From Actinomycetota bacterium (GTDB lineage Bacteria > Actinomycetota > Actinomycetes > Nanopelagicales > Nanopelagicaceae): a DNA stretch of 64,000 nt. The notes beneath the pieces were generated by a model, which saw nothing but the letters and a program-made list of their open reading frames with translations, had not been told where the DNA came from and made no database searches. The stretch is taken from contig JACMQL010000047.1 in the NCBI GenBank assembly GCA_014377015.1, positions 1 through 64,000 on the forward strand, in the 5' to 3' direction. The position numbers and the translations under genes are program-made. Below, piece after piece: positions 7,995-17,437 of the stretch; position 1 is the stretch's first letter, and every line of letters begins with the position of its first letter.

Positions 7995-8873
7995 ATGAAC
8001 ACTATTTTAGATGCCATTGGAAATACGCCGCTCATTCAGATTGAGGGCATCTGGGTGAAGATGGAATTTCTTAACCCATCTGGTTCGATAAAAGCTCGTA
8101 TCGCGAAGTACATCATTGAAAGGGCAGAGCGTGACGGCATGCTGAGTTTAGGCGACACGATCGTGGAAGCATCCAGCGGCAACACGGGTAACGCAATGAG
8201 CATGGTTGCGGCAGTCAAAGGTTACAAAATGATTGTTGTCATGCCAGATGGAATGAGCCCAGAAAGGACTGCGATCTCTCGCGCATTCGGAGCAGAAGTA
8301 CGCACCATGGGAGATTTTCACGTGACTGATGCACTTGCAGAAGCCCGCCGCATGGGCCAGTTGCCGGGATATTTTGCACCTCAGCAATTCGACAATGAAT
8401 GGAATGTGAACGAAAATCGAGAATGGTTGGGTGCGGAAATTCTCCAACAAATGCCAGTTCTGCCTGATTTGGTTATTGGTGGTATCGGCACTGGCGGAAC
8501 AATTATCGGGGTGGGGCAAGCATTTAAAGCTGCTAATCCCGACTGCAAAGTAATTGCCTTGGAACCTGCAGAATCGTGCACCATTCTTTGCGGTGAAATT
8601 GCGAAGCATTTGATTGAAGGAATTGCGGACGGATTTGTGCCGGGAATAATCGAGCGTCATCGCGATGTCATAGACGGATTCGTTGATATACATTCCGAAG
8701 AATCAATTGTTGAAATGCGAAGATTGGCAAGTGAACATGGAATCTTTGTAGGTCCGTCATCTGGTGCACACTTACTTGCCGCAAAGCGATTGAAGGAGCA
8801 GTACAAAGTCGAAAACGTTGTGACATTTTTCTGCGACGAAGGTGAGAAATACATCACGGATTACTGGCTCTAA
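7995..8873 (+). CDS. Second cysteine-synthase-like PLP enzyme
   Basis: This 292-residue fold-type II PLP enzyme is a distant paralog of the cysK 4 kb upstream. It keeps GNTPL, the PLP lysine at residue 33 in SGSIKAR, the ASSGNTGNAMS loop and GTGGTIIG. It differs by lacking about ten residues between GNTPL and the lysine, by Ala in place of Asp after the lysine (SIKAR versus SVKDR), and by a tryptophan-rich stretch (NEWNVNENREWLG). Members of this group act as O-acetylserine or O-phosphoserine sulfhydrylases or beta-replacement enzymes. The true substrate cannot be assigned. GACAAT lies six bases before ATG. Confidence 0.85.
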   Translation: MNTILDAIGNTPLIQIEGIWVKMEFLNPSGSIKARIAKYIIERAERDGMLSLGDTIVEASSGNTGNAMSMVAAVKGYKMIVVMPDGMSPERTAISRAFGAEVRTMGDFHVTDALAEARRMGQLPGYFAPQQFDNEWNVNENREWLGAEILQQMPVLPDLVIGGIGTGGTIIGVGQAFKAANPDCKVIALEPAESCTILCGEIAKHLIEGIADGFVPGIIERHRDVIDGFVDIHSEESIVEMRRLASEHGIFVGPSSGAHLLAAKRLKEQYKVENVVTFFCDEGEKYITDYWL

Positions 8874-8938
8874 CTATTTGTCAAAGAGCGGCTGACATAC
8901 CCAGATACTTCCGCAAGCGAGGCAATACTTGAGCGCAA

Positions 8939-9415
8939 TCAGCCATTCCTGCCAAACTCTTGGAGTGCATCACCGCTGAGTCGATAAACAGTCCACTCAT
9001 CCATTCCGACGGCTCCTAGAGATTTGTACAACTCCAATGCGGAGGTATTCCAATCCAAAACCCACCACTGAAATCGTTCATATCCACGAGAAACGCATAT
9101 CTGCGCCAAAGATTTCAGCAATTCCATTCCGTGACCCTCGCCCCGATATTTCGGATCCACGTACAAGTCCTCTAAATACATTCCGTGCTTACCGAGCCAA
9201 GTCGAATAGTTGAGATGCCAAATGGCGATCCCGATCACGACGTTATCGACTTCTACAACATGTGCGAACACTTGAGGGTTATGACCAAAGAGTGTATTTA
9301 GGAGATCTTCTTCGGTCGCGCGCACCTGGTCGAGGGCCCTTTCATATTCGGCAAGTTCTCGAATGAGAATCAGGATGCGCGCAACATCTGCTTCAACGGC
9401 TGGTCTGACACTCAT
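8939..9415 (-). CDS. GNAT-family N-acetyltransferase
   Basis: The 158 residues form a single GNAT domain. LEDLYVDPKYRGEGHGMELLKSL is the acetyl-CoA pyrophosphate-binding motif, and QWWVLDWNTSALELYKSLGA is the C-terminal motif typical of spermidine/spermine-acetyltransferase-like and thialysine-acetyltransferase-like proteins. The acceptor is unknown; small polyamines or amino acids are plausible from the subfamily. It is convergent with the second cysteine-synthase-like gene and divergent from the leuA leader. Confidence 0.85.
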   Translation of the reverse strand: MSVRPAVEADVARILILIRELAEYERALDQVRATEEDLLNTLFGHNPQVFAHVVEVDNVVIGIAIWHLNYSTWLGKHGMYLEDLYVDPKYRGEGHGMELLKSLAQICVSRGYERFQWWVLDWNTSALELYKSLGAVGMDEWTVYRLSGDALQEFGRNG

Positions 9416-9427
9416 TTGGTAACGATA
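9416..9427 (-). promoter_or_regulatory. -10 box for leaderless GNAT gene
   Basis: On the minus strand TATCGT is followed by six bases and the ATG, with no Shine-Dalgarno sequence. This is the same leaderless layout as nadE and recO. Confidence 0.45.
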
Positions 9428-9471
9428 CCTGATGGCTACAACCTGTTTCTTCGCAGCAATTCCATCTCAAT

Positions 9472-9507
9472 TTGCTGAGTTTTCCCATCAGCGGCTACCC
9501 TTTGCAG
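9472..9507 (+). promoter_or_regulatory. Probable promoter of the leuA leader transcript
   Basis: TTGCTG (9472-9477) and TACCCT (9496-9501) are 18 bases apart, and six bases follow to the ATG of the leucine leader peptide. The leader peptide has no Shine-Dalgarno sequence, so leaderless translation explains its start. Confidence 0.5.
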
Positions 9508-9555
9508 ATGATTCTGCGCAGCCTCCTCCTTCGCTGCCGTGGCGGGGTCCTTTAA
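9508..9555 (+). CDS. leuL: Leucine leader peptide of the leuA attenuator
   Basis: The 15-residue frame MILRSLLLRCRGGVL has five leucines, three in a row, plus Ile and Val, upstream of leucine-biosynthetic leuA. Its last codons overlap the 5' arm of an antiterminator hairpin, and a terminator follows. This is the classic layout for ribosome-mediated attenuation. When leucyl-tRNA is scarce, the ribosome would stall at the CTC-CTC-CTT codons and leave the antiterminator free to form. It starts six bases after TACCCT with no ribosome site. It is too short for the ORF track. Confidence 0.75.
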   Translation: MILRSLLLRCRGGVL

Positions 9556-9564
9556 CCGGTCCCC
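9544..9564 (+). promoter_or_regulatory. leuA antiterminator hairpin
   Basis: GGGG-t-CC pairs with GG-t-CCCC across a seven-base loop, leaving one T-T mismatch. Its 3' CCCC arm is the same CCCC used by the terminator, so the two structures exclude each other. Its 5' arm lies in the last codons of the leader peptide, so a ribosome that reaches the stop would block it. Confidence 0.6.
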
Positions 9565-9580
9565 TCGTCGCGGGGTTTTT
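9561..9580 (+). terminator. leuA attenuator terminator
   Basis: CCCC, a seven-base loop, GGGG and a run of five T residues form a short intrinsic terminator 50 bases before leuA. The stem is only four G-C pairs, so it may be modest in strength. Its position after a Leu-rich leader peptide supports attenuation. Confidence 0.6.
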
Positions 9581-9618
9581 GCATTGCCGGTACAACCCAA
9601 AACCCGCGAGCCACTTAA

Positions 9619-11346
<1,728 letters not shown>

Positions 11347-11364
11347 TTCTTACATTGATACCGA

Positions 11365-11376
11365 TACGGTAATGGC
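11365..11376 (+). promoter_or_regulatory. -10 box for leaderless recO
   Basis: TACGGT lies six bases before the recO ATG, and no Shine-Dalgarno sequence is present. It is only 19 bases after the leuA stop, so recO may be transcribed both by read-through and from this box. Confidence 0.4.
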
Positions 11377-12108
11377 ATGAGTCTTTACCGCGATCAAGCG
11401 GTGGTGTTGCGGACCCAGAAGTTGGGCGAAGCAGATCGAATCATCACTTTACTCACCCGTGAACACGGGAGACTGCGCGGTGTCGCAAAAGGTGTGCGTC
11501 GTACGAAATCGAAATTCGGCGCTCGCCTAGAGCCCGGAAGTCACGTCGATGTGCAACTCTATGTCGGTAAGACTTTTGACATAGTCACCCAAGTGGAAGC
11601 AATTGAGAATTATGGTGAGACCCTCACTCATGATTACCGAAGGTGGACTGTATCGGCGGCAATTTTGGAGACAGCAGAAAGGTTCACATTCCAAGAACGT
11701 GAACCAGCCTTGCAGGAGTACCTGTTAGTAGTCGCTGGGCTGAAAGCTTTAGCCGAATCTCGCCACGACCCTTCCTTGATCTTGGATGCTTTTTTGCTTC
11801 GCTCGCTTGGGATTGGCGGATATGCCCCTTCGCTGTCGATGTGTTCGCGTTGCGGTGCGCCAGGTCCGCATAAATATTTCTCTCTCGTAGGTGGGGGCAG
11901 TGTGTGCCTAAATTGCCGGCCATCGGCAAGTGCGACTCCATCAGCAGAAACGCTCGAACTCATGGGCGCACTTCTGAGCGGAGATTGGGCGCAAGCCGAT
12001 CAGAGTGAAGGGCGCCACCGCCGCGAGGCGAGCGGACTTATTGCTGCATATCTGCAATGGCATCTCGAGCGCGGTATCAGGAGTTTGCCTTTGGTGGAGC
12101 GCGCGTGA
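11377..12108 (+). CDS. recO: DNA repair protein RecO
   Basis: RecO anneals single strands and loads RecA with RecR in the RecFOR pathway. The 243 residues begin with the OB fold ([22 protein letters not shown]) and continue into the helical domain. A zinc-type CSRCG...CLNC motif lies near residues 155-180. The uppS start overlaps its stop, an actinobacterial pairing. Confidence 0.95.
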   Translation: MSLYRDQAVVLRTQKLGEADRIITLLTREHGRLRGVAKGVRRTKSKFGARLEPGSHVDVQLYVGKTFDIVTQVEAIENYGETLTHDYRRWTVSAAILETAERFTFQEREPALQEYLLVVAGLKALAESRHDPSLILDAFLLRSLGIGGYAPSLSMCSRCGAPGPHKYFSLVGGGSVCLNCRPSASATPSAETLELMGALLSGDWAQADQSEGRHRREASGLIAAYLQWHLERGIRSLPLVERA

Positions 12109-12860
12109 ACAGGCCACCCAAGCCGCATCGGTCTGGGGCTCGCCCGCCGAAATTTTCACCAGAGAAGATCCCCGGGCATATCGCCGTAGTAATGGACGGA
12201 AACGGCCGCTGGGCGCAAGAGCGGGGATTACCTCGTACCGCCGGCCATGAGGCTGGTGAGGCTGCACTTTTTGATTTAGTTGAGGGCGCAATTGAAATCG
12301 GCGTGCAGGAGCTAAGTGCGTACGCATTTTCGACGGAGAATTGGCGCAGGTCTCCAGATGAAGTGAAGTTCCTCATGGGATTTAATCGTGATGTCATTCG
12401 ACGCCGACGGGACGAGATGAATGAATTAGGTGTGAAAGTTAGGTGGGTGGGTAGGCCAAAAAGATTATGGAAATCAGTAATTAAGGAACTTGAAATAGCT
12501 GAAGAACTCACCCAGACAAATCAAGTTCTAACCCTGAATATGTGCGTGAATTATGGAGGGCGGGCTGAGATTGTCGATGCCGCCACCGCGCTTGCTCACG
12601 CGGTCCAACTTGGAGAGGTGTCTCCAGCGGAAGTTAATGAGAAACTCTTTCAAAGTTATCTCGACGAACCGACGATGCGCGATGTCGATCTATTCCTTCG
12701 CTCTTCAGGGGAAATGCGCACCAGCAATTTCCTGCCGTGGCAATCTGTTTATGCGGAGTTCGTCTTTATGGACGTACTTTGGCCCGATGTGGATAGGCGA
12801 GTTCTCTGGCGAGCAGTGGAGGAATACGGGAGGAGAGATCGACGATTCGGTAAGGCCTGA
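12105..12860 (+). CDS. uppS: Isoprenyl (undecaprenyl) diphosphate synthase
   Basis: This cis-prenyltransferase builds the polyprenyl diphosphate lipid carrier for peptidoglycan from isopentenyl diphosphate. Motifs are [14 protein letters not shown] (catalytic Asp), [12 protein letters not shown] and [16 protein letters not shown]. The track starts at 12057, but the GTG at 12105 overlaps the recO stop as GTGA and has GGTGGAG upstream, giving 251 residues, the normal length. Overlap implies translational coupling with recO. Confidence 0.95.
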   Translation: MNRPPKPHRSGARPPKFSPEKIPGHIAVVMDGNGRWAQERGLPRTAGHEAGEAALFDLVEGAIEIGVQELSAYAFSTENWRRSPDEVKFLMGFNRDVIRRRRDEMNELGVKVRWVGRPKRLWKSVIKELEIAEELTQTNQVLTLNMCVNYGGRAEIVDAATALAHAVQLGEVSPAEVNEKLFQSYLDEPTMRDVDLFLRSSGEMRTSNFLPWQSVYAEFVFMDVLWPDVDRRVLWRAVEEYGRRDRRFGKA

Positions 12861-12870
12861 GTGGTGAGCT

Positions 12871-12898
12871 TTGGCGGATAATTGCAATTATTTAGGTT
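12871..12898 (+). promoter_or_regulatory. Promoter with a 14-base palindrome in its spacer
   Basis: TTGGCG and TAGGTT are separated by 16 bases. The spacer contains the perfect palindrome ATAATTGCAATTAT (12878-12891). A palindrome placed between -35 and -10 is a common operator position, so a dimeric repressor could act on the membrane-anchored gene that starts at 12942. The regulator is not known, and AT-rich palindromes also occur by chance. Confidence 0.4.
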
Positions 12899-12941
12899 CT
12901 AAAAAGAGTTATCCTTGCGGGCAGACGAAAGGCGCCAAGTA

Positions 12942-13586
12942 ATGAAAATTGTACGCAAGGGTCATCCTAATGAGGAAGACGCCGATGTGTTCTATGTCGA
13001 ACGTGCTGAAAAAAGCCTCGTAGCACACCATAGAAAATCAGCCGGCCGTCGTGTTGCACCGTATCTAATCGTCGCAATAGTAATCGCGTTAGGAACGATT
13101 ACGTTTCAGAAATATTTAGGAGATTCTCCGCAAGACACTCGATCAATTGTGCTGGCACTGCAAGGTAAAAAAGTGCTGGATGAGATGGCCCTGCGTGATC
13201 TTGTTGTTAGCCAAGAATTAACTGCTTACTGGATTGGGCCGAAGGAGAACTCTAAATACGCGCTTTCCTCTTACCCGGATGGCCAGATTTTTGTTCGATA
13301 CTTACCAGATGGCAAAGGTCTAGCTGACACCTCGGCCACCTATCTAGTGATTGCGACCTATCCGCAAAAGGATGCGTTTGTGACCACTCAAATTCGGGCT
13401 AACGATTTGAATGCAGTGGGATTCACTAACCTGGATGGGCATGCCGTTTTTTACAGTACGACCCGACCGGCAAGCGTTTATGTCGGTCTACGCGATGTTG
13501 ATTTTCAAGTAGAGATTTTCGACCCGACAGCCGGTCGTGCCCTTATTGCGGCAAGAACCGCGGGACTCATTCGTCAAATTAAATGA
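12942..13586 (+). CDS. Membrane-anchored protein of unknown function, paralog A
   Basis: I do not recognise the family. The 214 residues comprise a charged cytoplasmic N-terminus of about 45 residues, one membrane helix (VAPYLIVAIVIALGTITF), then about 150 residues probably outside the cell. It is paralogous to the next gene and to the gene at 38983-39609. The three share LRDLVV, TAYWIGP..SKYAL, FVRYLPDGKG, FTNLDGHAVFY and VYVGL...QVEIFDP. ATG 12942 is preferred over TTG 12915 because AAAGG precedes it and the length then equals paralog B. Function is unknown. Confidence 0.8.
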   Translation: MKIVRKGHPNEEDADVFYVERAEKSLVAHHRKSAGRRVAPYLIVAIVIALGTITFQKYLGDSPQDTRSIVLALQGKKVLDEMALRDLVVSQELTAYWIGPKENSKYALSSYPDGQIFVRYLPDGKGLADTSATYLVIATYPQKDAFVTTQIRANDLNAVGFTNLDGHAVFYSTTRPASVYVGLRDVDFQVEIFDPTAGRALIAARTAGLIRQIK

Positions 13587-13651
13587 AGTTGTTCCTGCTA
13601 CTCACGACTAAGCGTAGGAAAATGATTTAGTAATTACTCCATGAATTTTTT

Positions 13652-13671
13652 AACTTTACATTCGTAAAGTT
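13652..13671. repeat. Perfect 8-4-8 inverted repeat between paralogs A and B
   Basis: AACTTTAC, spacer ATTC and GTAAAGTT form a perfect inverted repeat 66 bases after the paralog A stop. T-runs lie on the left and a weak T-rich stretch on the right. It may be a weak bidirectional terminator for paralog A or an operator for paralog B. The stem is AT-rich, so neither reading is firm. The rest of the 265-base gap is AT-rich and holds no further gene I can see. Confidence 0.4.
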
Positions 13672-13851
13672 TGCTTAGAGTTTGGCTCAACAATCGATTT
13701 TTTGACCGTTTTGTAGCGACATATTTCTACCGAATGGTAATAAATCTTCACATTCTTGATAAACTTTTGTTAGTTGTAAGTGACCACCTAAGCGCATGCG
13801 CATCTGCGCCCAGTATTAACGTATGCGAATGAGAGGAACTGTTACATATCC

Positions 13852-14496
13852 ATGGGAATAGGAATCCTTCAAGATGAGAGCGGAGTTCGTACCTTGCTAG
13901 ATCATGGCATGCGAGAAGTTTCCGGGGATTATAAACCCGTCAAGAGAATGCGGGTTCGCTACATCCTGCCTCATATCATTACCGCTCTCGTATTTTCATT
14001 GTTAAGCCTTTCAGTAGAGCACTACATTTCAGCCAAGAATTCCAACTTGCAAGAAGATCTTCTCGTCATTCATGGAGCAAAGACCGTGGACGCGCAAGAA
14101 TTACGCGACGTTGTGGTGCGCAATGGCTTGACGGTTTACTGGGTCGGGGCGGAATCTGGATATAAATATCTGCTTAACGCCGCCGTACCAAGTTCAATCT
14201 CGCTCAGATACGTACCTGTCGGTAGCACAGGCCAAGGGGAGAAGACCACTTATCGTGAAGTTGGAACATTCGTTTCAGCAGGTGCATTCGGCATCACCCG
14301 CAAAGCTGCCTCTCTTGACAACGGCGTCGGATTCGTAAACGTAGATGGTCACGCGGTCTATTACGATTCGCGAGATCCAACCAATGTTTATCTCGGCCTC
14401 AAGAACAAGGACATTCAAATTGAGGTCTTTGATCCGCGCCCAGATCAAGCACTCGCCAAAGTAATGAGCGCGAAGACTGTTTCTAAGATCCGATAG
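13852..14496 (+). CDS. Membrane-anchored protein of unknown function, paralog B
   Basis: This tandem paralog of the upstream gene also has 214 residues and one membrane helix (IITALVFSLLSLSVEHYI) after a cytoplasmic N-terminus of about 45 residues. Shared segments are ELRDVVVRNGLTVYWVG, YKYLL, ISLRYVPVG, VGFVNVDGHAVYY and VYLGLKNKDIQIEVFDP. The N-terminal cytoplasmic part differs from paralog A, so the conserved unit is the helix plus outer domain. GAGAGGA lies 13 bases before the ATG. It ends at 14496, and the convergent zur gene ends at the next base. Function is unknown. Confidence 0.8.
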   Translation: MGIGILQDESGVRTLLDHGMREVSGDYKPVKRMRVRYILPHIITALVFSLLSLSVEHYISAKNSNLQEDLLVIHGAKTVDAQELRDVVVRNGLTVYWVGAESGYKYLLNAAVPSSISLRYVPVGSTGQGEKTTYREVGTFVSAGAFGITRKAASLDNGVGFVNVDGHAVYYDSRDPTNVYLGLKNKDIQIEVFDPRPDQALAKVMSAKTVSKIR

Positions 14497-14871
14497 TTAA
14501 TTCTTAAAACACGATTGGCAGGTACCGTAGATCTCGGCGCTATGGCTAACGTCGTGAAATCCGTGTTCAAGCGCATGTTCGCTCGCCCACTTTTCAACGG
14601 AACCACCGTCAATTTCTATTGTTTTACCGCACTTTTTGCACACTAAATGGTGGTGGTGGCTTTCGCCGCAGAGACGGTAAACAGATTCGCCATCTTCGCG
14701 TCGCATAACATCAATAATTTTTTCCTGTAGTAACTTGCCAAGAGTCCGGTACGTCGTCGTCAGTCCGATGCGCTCGCCACTTCGAGTCATGAGTTGATGA
14801 ATCTCTTGGGCGCTCGCAAACCCCCCAGCGCTATCTAGCGCCTGCAGAATTCGAGTTTTGGATTTGCTCAC
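14497..14871 (-). CDS. zur: Fur-family regulator, probably zinc-responsive Zur
   Basis: The 124 residues show the Fur winged helix (LQALDSAGGFASAQEIHQLM, then LTTTYRTLGKLLQEKIIDV) and metal ligands in SHHHHLVCKKCGKTIEI and GTCQSC. The track's 210-residue start is wrong. GTG 14871 overlaps the stop of the ZIP gene as GTGA and gives the family length. Coupling to a ZIP transporter and position beside glyS, as in other actinobacteria, support zinc sensing. A Fur/Zur-like palindrome lies before the ZIP gene, so the operon is probably autoregulated. Confidence 0.85.
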   Translation of the reverse strand: MSKSKTRILQALDSAGGFASAQEIHQLMTRSGERIGLTTTYRTLGKLLQEKIIDVMRREDGESVYRLCGESHHHHLVCKKCGKTIEIDGGSVEKWASEHALEHGFHDVSHSAEIYGTCQSCFKN

Positions 14872-15623
14872 ACGCCACCGAGTTGTCCCACGACTAGCCA
14901 CATGATTAGTACTCCAACAACCGTAGCTAACATGGTCAGGCGAGATGGATGTCGGGAATGCGCCTCGGGCAAAATGTGCGAAGTTGCCAGATAGATGAGG
15001 AATCCCGAAAAAATTCCCAAGTAGATTCCAATATACGCGCTGCTGATTGTGAAATAGATTCCGACGGCAGTTCCAGAAATTCGCATCACTGCATCGACTC
15101 CCAAAAGGGTAATCGCCCGCGGTTTCCACTTATCGCGAGTGATTAAGAAAGAGACAGTATTGAGTCCATCGGTGAAGGCATGAACCATGATTGCAATGAA
15201 CACGGCATAGCCGAGCGATGTGCTCACTTGAAAAGCTAGACCTAGCGCGATTCCATCTAGAAAAACATGGCCCGCCATGGCAAGTGCGCCCAGCGTTCCA
15301 GCAATATTTGCACTGTGGTGATGTTCATGGCCGTAATCAGATTCGGTAGGTTCATGTGATCCGAAGAACTGTTCGGCAAAATGCAACGCAAGAAATCCAC
15401 CGACAAATGCGAGCGAAACGTCGGGAACATTTCCTAAAGTCCACTCGCTCTCCGCAAAAATTTCTGGTAGCAGATCAAAAGCAACAAGTCCTAAAAGCAA
15501 TCCGGCAGAAAGGCCAAGCGTGAGATGGAGCCGATCGCGAGATCTGAGCGCCACAAATCCACCCGTTGCAGTGGCAAGGGCGCAAATCGAAGCGAAAGCA
15601 AGGGCGGTCATTTGGGACAACAT
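14868..15623 (-). CDS. ZIP-family metal (zinc) transporter
   Basis: ZIP carriers import divalent metals. The 251 residues have about eight membrane helices. Metal-site motifs lie in GHVFLDGIALGLAF and MVHAFTDGLNTVSFL, and a histidine-rich loop (YGHEHHHSAN) sits between helices 3 and 4. I use ATG 15623 rather than 15668 because the longer start would place the palindromic box inside the coding region. No ribosome site is evident for either. zur overlaps its stop. Metal specificity is inferred from that neighbour. Confidence 0.85.
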   Translation of the reverse strand: MLSQMTALAFASICALATATGGFVALRSRDRLHLTLGLSAGLLLGLVAFDLLPEIFAESEWTLGNVPDVSLAFVGGFLALHFAEQFFGSHEPTESDYGHEHHHSANIAGTLGALAMAGHVFLDGIALGLAFQVSTSLGYAVFIAIMVHAFTDGLNTVSFLITRDKWKPRAITLLGVDAVMRISGTAVGIYFTISSAYIGIYLGIFSGFLIYLATSHILPEAHSRHPSRLTMLATVVGVLIMWLVVGQLGGV

Positions 15624-15644
15624 GGGGGAAGCGTAATCGAGATT

Positions 15645-15669
15645 TATGAAAATGACAACCATTTCCATA
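15645..15669. promoter_or_regulatory. Fur/Zur-type palindromic box before the ZIP-zur operon
   Basis: TATGAAAATG, five bases, then CATTTCCATA form a 25-base inverted repeat with nine of ten matching positions. The TGAAAATG...CATTTTCA core resembles published Zur and Fur boxes. It lies 22-46 bases before the ZIP ATG, where it would cover the promoter. It also lies 11-35 bases upstream of the -10 box of the divergent monooxygenase-like gene, so it may control both directions. Confidence 0.7.
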
Positions 15670-15679
15670 TTTTACAAGC

Positions 15680-15691
15680 TAGGCTCGTCTT
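15680..15691 (+). promoter_or_regulatory. -10 box for leaderless ABM-domain gene
   Basis: TAGGCT is six bases before the ATG, identical in sequence and spacing to the nadE box. Confidence 0.5.
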
Positions 15692-15991
15692 ATGCTCGCA
15701 ATCGCCCGCTTTAGCGTTCCTTTGGCGCAAGCCTTCGAGTTTCGGGCCGCTCTGGAAGGTGCCCACGAGGCGCTGTCCAACTGTGCTGGATTTATCTCGG
15801 GTGAAACTGGTCGGAATTTAGATGACCCCACCCTGTGGGTTTTAATGACTTCGTGGAAGGATGTCGGTTCCTACCGGCGGGCATTGAGTTCAATTGAGGT
15901 CAAAATGAGGGCCGTACCGTTGTTGGCGCAAGCAATCGATGAGCCGGGTGCGTATCACAATGATGCATCCGAGGGAGCATTCACCGCGTAA
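15692..15991 (+). CDS. Antibiotic-biosynthesis-monooxygenase-like (ABM fold) small protein
   Basis: The 99 residues resemble a dimeric alpha+beta barrel of the ABM group. FRAALEGAHEALSNCAGFISGETGRNLDDP.LWVLMTSWKDVGSYRRALSS has the pattern of a helix, a strand with a Gly-rich turn, and the (W/F)xxxxxYRxAL segment. Members degrade heme, act as small monooxygenases or have no known activity. The gene is divergent from ZIP-zur across the palindromic box and precedes glyS in the order common in actinobacteria. A zinc link is suggested only by position. Confidence 0.7.
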   Translation: MLAIARFSVPLAQAFEFRAALEGAHEALSNCAGFISGETGRNLDDPTLWVLMTSWKDVGSYRRALSSIEVKMRAVPLLAQAIDEPGAYHNDASEGAFTA

Positions 15992-16060
15992 AGTACGCCT
16001 ACGGGTTGCAACTACATCGATTGTGCACCGCCGACAGCCAGCCGGATGGAGATAAAAACT

Positions 16061-17437
16061 ATGGCCGATCGTCTCGAAACTATCGTCAGCCTCGCTAAGC
16101 GGCGCGGCTTCGTCTACCCCTCCAGTGAGATTTACGGGGGTTTGCGTGCTGCGTGGGACTACGGGCCCTTGGGCGTTGAACTCAAAAACAACGTTAAGCG
16201 TCAATGGTGGAAGTCCATGGTCACGGGACGTGAAGATGTCGTCGGCCTCGACTCCTGCGTGATCCTGGCGCGTGAAGTCTGGGAGGCATCAGGTCACGTC
16301 TCAACTTTCTCTGATCCCTTAACTGAGTGCACCGCCTGTCACAAGCGCTTCCGCGCAGATCATCTAGAGGAAGCATTCGAAGCCAAAAACAAGCGACCTC
16401 CTCAATCACTTGCTGAAGTCAACTGCCCAGCTTGTGGAAATAAAGGTCAATTCACGACACCCAAGCAATTTTCTGGACTTTTAAAGACCTACCTCGGGCC
16501 AGTTGAAGACGAGTCTGGGTTGGCATATCTGCGCCCCGAAACTGCGCAAGGAATTTTCATCAATTTTGACAATGTCGTCACGACGTCACGGAAAAAACCG
16601 CCATTTGGTATTGGCCAGATCGGAAAATCATTTCGAAATGAAATTACACCCGGGAATTTTATTTTTCGCACACGTGAGTTCGAGCAGATGGAGATGGAAT
16701 TCTTTGTGGTGCCCGGAACCGACGAAGAATGGCATCAATACTGGATTGATACTCGGCTTGCTTGGTACAAAGACTTAGGCATTGATCCGCAACGTCTTCG
16801 AATTTACGATCACCCGAAAGAAAAGTTGTCTCACTACTCCAAGCGCACTGCCGACATCGAATATAAATTTGAATTTGCAGGCACAGAGTGGGGCGAACTC
16901 GAAGGTATCGCTAGTCGTACTGATTTTGATCTCAAGGCGCATTCAAGTGCTTCAGGAAAAGATCTCTCTTGGTTCGATCAAGAAAAGAACGAACGCTGGA
17001 CTCCCTACGTAATCGAGCCAGCAGCTGGCGTCGATCGTTGCACTCTGACTTTTCTGATGGATGCTTTCACCGAAGACGAAGCACCTAATTCCAAGGGGGA
17101 GATGGAGAAACGCGCGGTCCTCAAAATTGACCATCGATTGGCGCCCGTGAAAGTAGCTGTTCTGCCTTTGTCACGTAATGCTGACCTCTCTCCTAAGGCG
17201 CGGGACTTAGCGGCGCAGTTGCGAAAGAATTGGAATATCGATTTCGATGATGCGGGTGCCATCGGACGCCGTTATCGTCGCCAAGATGAAATCGGCACTC
17301 CTTTCTGCATCACAGTCGATTTCGACTCCCTTGACGATCATGCGGTGACGATTCGACATCGCGACACCATGGCGCAGGAGCGCATTGCTCTGGATCAGGT
17401 AGAGGCATGGTTAGCGCCACGACTTCTCGGCGCATAG
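16061..17437 (+). CDS. glyS: Glycyl-tRNA synthetase (class II, homodimer type)
   Basis: This enzyme charges tRNA-Gly. The 458 residues include motif 1 ([23 protein letters not shown]), motif 2 ([25 protein letters not shown]) and motif 3 with the anticodon domain ([11 protein letters not shown]). A zinc-type CTACHKRF...CPACG insertion lies near residues 95-140. ATG 16061 is chosen because GGATGGAGAT precedes it and the conserved [17 protein letters not shown] begins there. dus overlaps its 3' end by 31 bases. Confidence 0.96.
   Translation: MADRLETIVSLAKRRGFVYPSSEIYGGLRAAWDYGPLGVELKNNVKRQWWKSMVTGREDVVGLDSCVILAREVWEASGHVSTFSDPLTECTACHKRFRADHLEEAFEAKNKRPPQSLAEVNCPACGNKGQFTTPKQFSGLLKTYLGPVEDESGLAYLRPETAQGIFINFDNVVTTSRKKPPFGIGQIGKSFRNEITPGNFIFRTREFEQMEMEFFVVPGTDEEWHQYWIDTRLAWYKDLGIDPQRLRIYDHPKEKLSHYSKRTADIEYKFEFAGTEWGELEGIASRTDFDLKAHSSASGKDLSWFDQEKNERWTPYVIEPAAGVDRCTLTFLMDAFTEDEAPNSKGEMEKRAVLKIDHRLAPVKVAVLPLSRNADLSPKARDLAAQLRKNWNIDFDDAGAIGRRYRRQDEIGTPFCITVDFDSLDDHAVTIRHRDTMAQERIALDQVEAWLAPRLLGA

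Noticed and set aside
8148-8693. 181-residue minus-strand ORF inside the cysteine-synthase-like gene
   Set aside because: It is antisense to a conserved enzyme and shows no signal, domain or ribosome site.
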